From Carettochelys insculpta (taxonomy: Eukaryota > Chordata > Testudines > Carettochelyidae): a stretch of 64,000 bases of DNA. The stretch spans positions 33,041,501-33,105,500 of the forward strand of contig NC_134150.1 in the NCBI RefSeq assembly GCF_033958435.1, written 5' to 3'. Made by a program: the position numbers and the translations under genes. Below are positions 60,485-64,000 of the stretch, piece after piece (positions within the stretch are counted from its first letter, which is position 1; every line of letters begins with the position of its first letter). The notes under the pieces are model-generated. The model saw only the letters and a program-made list of their open reading frames with translations, did no database searches and was not told the DNA's origin.

Positions 60485-60811
60485 CCGGGGTCAGCAACCT
60501 TTAACGTGTACCGAGAGCAGCACGTGAGCCAATTTTCATCTGTACACAAGGTGGGAGCTCAGCCCGCCCCTCCTCCCCCATGCAGCTGGGAGCTTCCTCA
60601 AAGCCATGCCACCTGTGAATTAACGAAAGACCAGCTAATGCCACCAACTACCACTTACCTGGTATAGCTCTGCGTCTTAATTTATTTATTAATGAAGCTG
60701 TTGTACATAGGACTATTAGTGACTTTAAAAAGTATCACTGGCACTTGGACCGTACATAGAGGTCAAAAGGTCAGATTTTGGCACTTCCCCTCAGAAAGGC
60801 TTCTGACCCTG
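60485..60811. mobile_element. hAT-type non-autonomous element, perfect 8-bp TSD
   Basis: Left end CCGGGGTCAGCAACCTTTAA; right end GGCTTCTGACCCTG, its diverged inverse (CAGGGTCAGAAGCC). CTCTAGGG occurs at 60477-60484 and 60812-60819, an exact 8-bp TSD. 327 bp without transposase. Confidence 0.9.
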
Positions 60812-60834
60812 CTCTAGGGACTATCGCAGCACAG

Positions 60835-61062
60835 TAGCTATTCCAGCATAACCCCATAGCGTAGATGTCACCTACAACAATTACAGTAGTTTGAAGCCAA
60901 ACTCCTAGTACCAGTGGCAATGGAAGCGTTTTTCAGTCACCTTCATTGCATCTACATCAAGAGTTAGTTTGGCATAGATTTGGCACTTGAGGGCCTTAAT
61001 TTTGCACCCTCCAAGGCACAGTAGCTATGTTGACCTAAGTTTTAAATGTAGATCAGACCCCA
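60835..61062. mobile_element. Decayed TIR-type repeat
   Basis: AGCTATTCCAGCATAACCCC, ATAGCGTAGATG and, at the other end, AGCTATGTTGACCTAAGTTT and AATGTAGATCAGACCCC resemble an old reptile DNA-transposon family. No TSD seen. Confidence 0.4.
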
Positions 61063-61099
61063 CTATTAGTTCAAGGTAAAATTAATTTCTCTGTTATCT

Positions 61100-61215
61100 G
61101 CAGCATGGTAGTATTTATAATGATTATTATTTATATGTATTATCATAGTGCCTAAAAGCCCAGTTATGGTCCAAGGCTCCATTTTGCTAGGTACAGGACG
61201 AAACAAATGCAAGGT
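61100..61215. repeat. Old dispersed repeat fragment, copy 2
   Basis: ATAGTGCCTAAAAGCCCAGT, TATGGTCCAAGGCTCCATTT and GGTACAGGACGAAACAAATG match the fragment at 33693-33803 in order and orientation. Confidence 0.6.
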
Positions 61216-61318
61216 TGTAATGACGACCCTTGTAAGCGAAATCATGGTTGAAAATTACTATAGGAGAAAGTACATTTGATAGGTTCTATCTATTTACTAG
61301 TCTGACAGTCATTTAATA

Positions 61319-61489
61319 AAAAGCAGTCAAGTAGCACTTTAAAGACTAGCAAAATAGTTTATTAGGTCTGCCTATGGGTCTGTCCCATGAAAGCTCACCT
61401 AATAAACTATTTTGCTAGTCTTTAAAGTGCTACTTGACTGCTTTTTGTTTTGATAGTGTATAGACTAGCACGGCTTCCTCTCTGTTTCT
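61319..61489 (-). mobile_element. Fold-back SINE-like element, family B, with 12-bp TSD
   Basis: The minus strand starts AGAAACAGAGAGGAAGCCGT, GCTAGTCTATACACTATC, the A-rich box, GCAGTCAAGTAGCACTTTAA and CTATTAGG-type body text (TTATTAGGTGAGC). After a loop of about 30 nt the body returns inverted (CCTAATAAACTATTTTGC) and stops at CTGCTTTT. AGTCATTTAATA occurs at 61307-61318 and 61490-61501, an exact 12-bp TSD around the whole hairpin. Confidence 0.88.
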
Positions 61490-61501
61490 AGTCATTTAAT
61501 A

Positions 61502-64000
61502 GCTAGTGTAAGAGAGTCTGTCTTGATCACCTGGGTGATTTGACTTTTTTAGAATGTGACGTTATACTAGAGGTAATGGATATAGTGTTTGGTTAATAGC
61601 CTTTACTTACACAATGGTGCATAGTTCTCTGCTTTGTTTGGAAACCAAACTTCTGTTCTGGAGGTGACATTATGTCAGTGTCTGAGTTTTGCTATCTAAT
61701 AACAGTTAGCAATTTGAATCCTATGGGAAGAACAAGAAATATTATGTCCTTCATGATTTCAGCAGATTGGTTTCAAACCTATTCACGTCTGGTGCACAAA
61801 TACTTACTTCTGTGAATTCCAGAGGAGTTATAGTTGTTAATTTTATATTCTTAGTTTACAGAAAACAAATGCTTCCTCTTTGATCTTTTAACATATAGCC
61901 TCTGATCCTGTATTGCAACCTGCTGACACCCATGTGTCATCCCACAGCCCCCCGGGAACAGTAGCTGTTCAGAACCTTCTGCAATAACTGGCATTACTGA
62001 ATATATTGAAGGCAATGTTATTAACTAAGCAAAGAGTCATTGCTGATTAATTACCGCAAGGACAAAAGGGTGGTGCCTTTTTTCTTAGCAGCAAAATCTT
62101 GGATCTTACACCCCACAGCTCTGAGTGGTAAGAGGAGAAGCTGCAAGGCTAAAAGGTGGATGGGAAGTCAGGGGTTAAGGCTTTTCAAAATGTCAGGCAG
62201 CTTGTTATATTGCAGTACATCATTTTATCCCTGGAGACGACTGCTGAGGCCTAGGCCAAAGCTATATAGAGAGCAGGAAATTTGACACAAGCTTCCAAAT
62301 TTTCTCTGTAGCTCTCTTGGGCTGCAACCCATATGCCATGGTTAAACCATCAGGCTTTGCTCCTCTGAGACTTTAGGACAAAGCAACTCACTATTTTCTT
62401 CTTAGTAAAATGTCTGCTCTTTTCCTTAGCAGAAATATCTTTTCTCACCTACTGTCTTCTCAGAATGAAAATAGCACTTTTTCCAGTTGATAATATGCCT
62501 TGGTTTGCATGCATCTTGTTTTTCCATTTGATTTTATCTTCCCAACTATAGCACCAATGGAATTACTGTTACCTAAATGCACATTCTAATATGATTTGAT
62601 TGCAGATAATTATAGTATTCAGAATATGTCAATGGGTTAACTTGCATTTGTCACTTAAGATAAGTTTAACAAGGTCTGAAATGGAAATTCTGAACAATAG
62701 ATGAGGCTATCCTTTAAAAAAGTGAACAAATACACGGCTTTATTGAAATATGTCTATGAGGCTTTGCATTTATCCATTTTTATTCACATTCATAATACCT
62801 TACTCTGTGAGTAATTCCATTGGGTTCATTGTGATTACTTGCTAGTGAAGTAAAGGATGTGAGTGAAGGTTTGTATTCTGGATCACAGGGAGCACACTGG
62901 ATCAATCCAGAACCATTACTGTTTTTATTGTTTCTCAAGCTATAAAAACTCAACAGGCATATTGGGATTTTTGTCAGGTAATCTCAGGATTTTTTCTGAT
63001 TTTCATTGCTGTTTGTGAAAAGTGGAATCCTGGCAAAGCGTAGTCATGAAAGGCTATGTTATTGGGCGAGAACTTCAGGCCACATCCCATAACGCTGTCT
63101 TCACAGAGCACCTGACGTTTCTCCTGGTGGAGACGAATTTACAGAATCCCTTGCCAGTTTCAGGCCATCCATTGCCTTCTTTCTCTGCCACCCTGTCTTC
63201 ATGTTCGGGTCAGGAAAATACTAGGAGTTCATTAATACTTTAATACTGTTCTAAGTTACTTAGGAGCCAAGCCAGTTTCTGGTGGCAGGACTTTGTTGAG
63301 GACAGAAGCATGCTGGGAAAACAGCATATTCTCCTTGACTTTCCACCCTCCTATTCTGTAACCAGGCATACCTTAGATACTGAAGACAGTCTAGCTTATT
63401 TTGAAGTCTTAGGCCACCTTCGTCTGAGCTCCTTCCAATGCTATGTTAAACTATTTGACGAATACCTTTCTCATGGTTATTTCTTTCTCTCATCTTCCTC
63501 GGGAAGATTTGTTTGCAGAGCATATAATTTTTTCTATGAATATAAGTGTGATGGGGTGGTGATGAACCAAAAAGATCCCTTCCATTCCCCTTTCCTCTGT
63601 TTCTGTGTGTTCATGCTAGAGAAGACAATGTTATAAGAATACACTTTGTGCTTAGAGCAGAACATGATCTGATGTGTAATGATCCTGTAGGAATTCATGT
63701 AACAGTGTTGTTCATGGTGTTTGCATTTGTGGTTTGTTTTTTTTTCTTACCCAAAAGCTCCATTTTGAAAGACCAAGTGTGGTCGTCCATCCAAACTGGG
63801 AATTTTCTGTAACTGGCAAACTACCTAAAAAGGAACTGCTACAATGAAACGTTATTATTTCTGCCAGACCAACTGACTTGCACTCAAGCATTTTGAAAGA
63901 ATTAGCCAAAAACTATCTGGAAAAGGTTTCGTCATACAATTTAGTATCTTTATTAATGAGATTACAAGTTGGCTTAACAAAGGTAACACAATTGACATAA
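61502..64000. other. Unique AT-rich sequence to the window end
   Basis: No gene, RNA or transposon end recognised. Frames at 62040-62285, 63022-63243 and 63310-63636 have no similarity I can name, and no promoter or splice pattern supports them. Confidence 0.4.

Overview
The window looks like non-coding nuclear DNA from a sauropsid vertebrate, most probably a turtle (a crocodilian is the main alternative). It is AT-rich, has no gene-dense stretches and no operons, and holds a CR1 LINE 3' end, MIR-like core-SINEs, fold-back DNA transposons whose ends read GGCTGTGTCTACAC, and short repeats with heads like GTAGCCGTGTTAGTCTG. From memory, I associate the last two with turtle and crocodilian genomes. 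I found no protein-coding gene, no rRNA or tRNA gene, no CpG island and no recognisable exon. The longest open frames (179, 165 and 157 codons) fall in C-rich repeat sequence or match nothing I recognise. The only protein remnant I can name is the C-terminal end of a CR1 reverse-transcriptase ORF (7876-8169, minus). The window is therefore either intergenic or the inside of a very large intron. || Layout. 1-6600: a cut-off fold-back element, a CR1 3' end and mostly unique AT-rich sequence. 6600-12650: several GC-rich old repeats, two family-A SINE-like copies, the CR1 remnant and two small TIR elements. 14000-17540: two hAT-type elements and a cluster of SINE-like copies, one of which is a fold-back copy with a 14-bp target-site duplication (TSD). 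17540-23450: mainly unique sequence that may contain conserved non-coding elements. 23450-25700: fold-back elements, a MIR fragment and a 31-nt C run. 28000-38100: six or more TIR/fold-back elements, one Tigger-like element and one hAT. 42300-51150: a compound microsatellite, more fold-back elements, a nested insertion, a degenerate tandem array and a third SINE-like family. 51150-64000: candidate conserved elements, an interrupted MIR, another hAT and a second fold-back SINE-like copy. || How the parts relate. Three insertion chemistries can be told apart from TSDs read directly in the sequence. hAT-type elements have 8-bp TSDs. One large group of fold-back elements sharing a GGCTGTGTCTACAC end has 3-bp TSDs of varied sequence. 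Head-bearing SINE-like repeats have 11-14-bp TSDs. One GGC-ended element (47830-48140) sits inside an older relative whose empty-site counterpart is at 58280-58467, which independently confirms its borders. The most unusual signals are (i) fold-back SINE-like copies seen in three head-sharing families, several ending at the same A-rich box, and (ii) the palindromic GGC-ended elements, some unusually dense in ATGCAAAT octamers. All family names rest on recognition by eye. No database search was possible.
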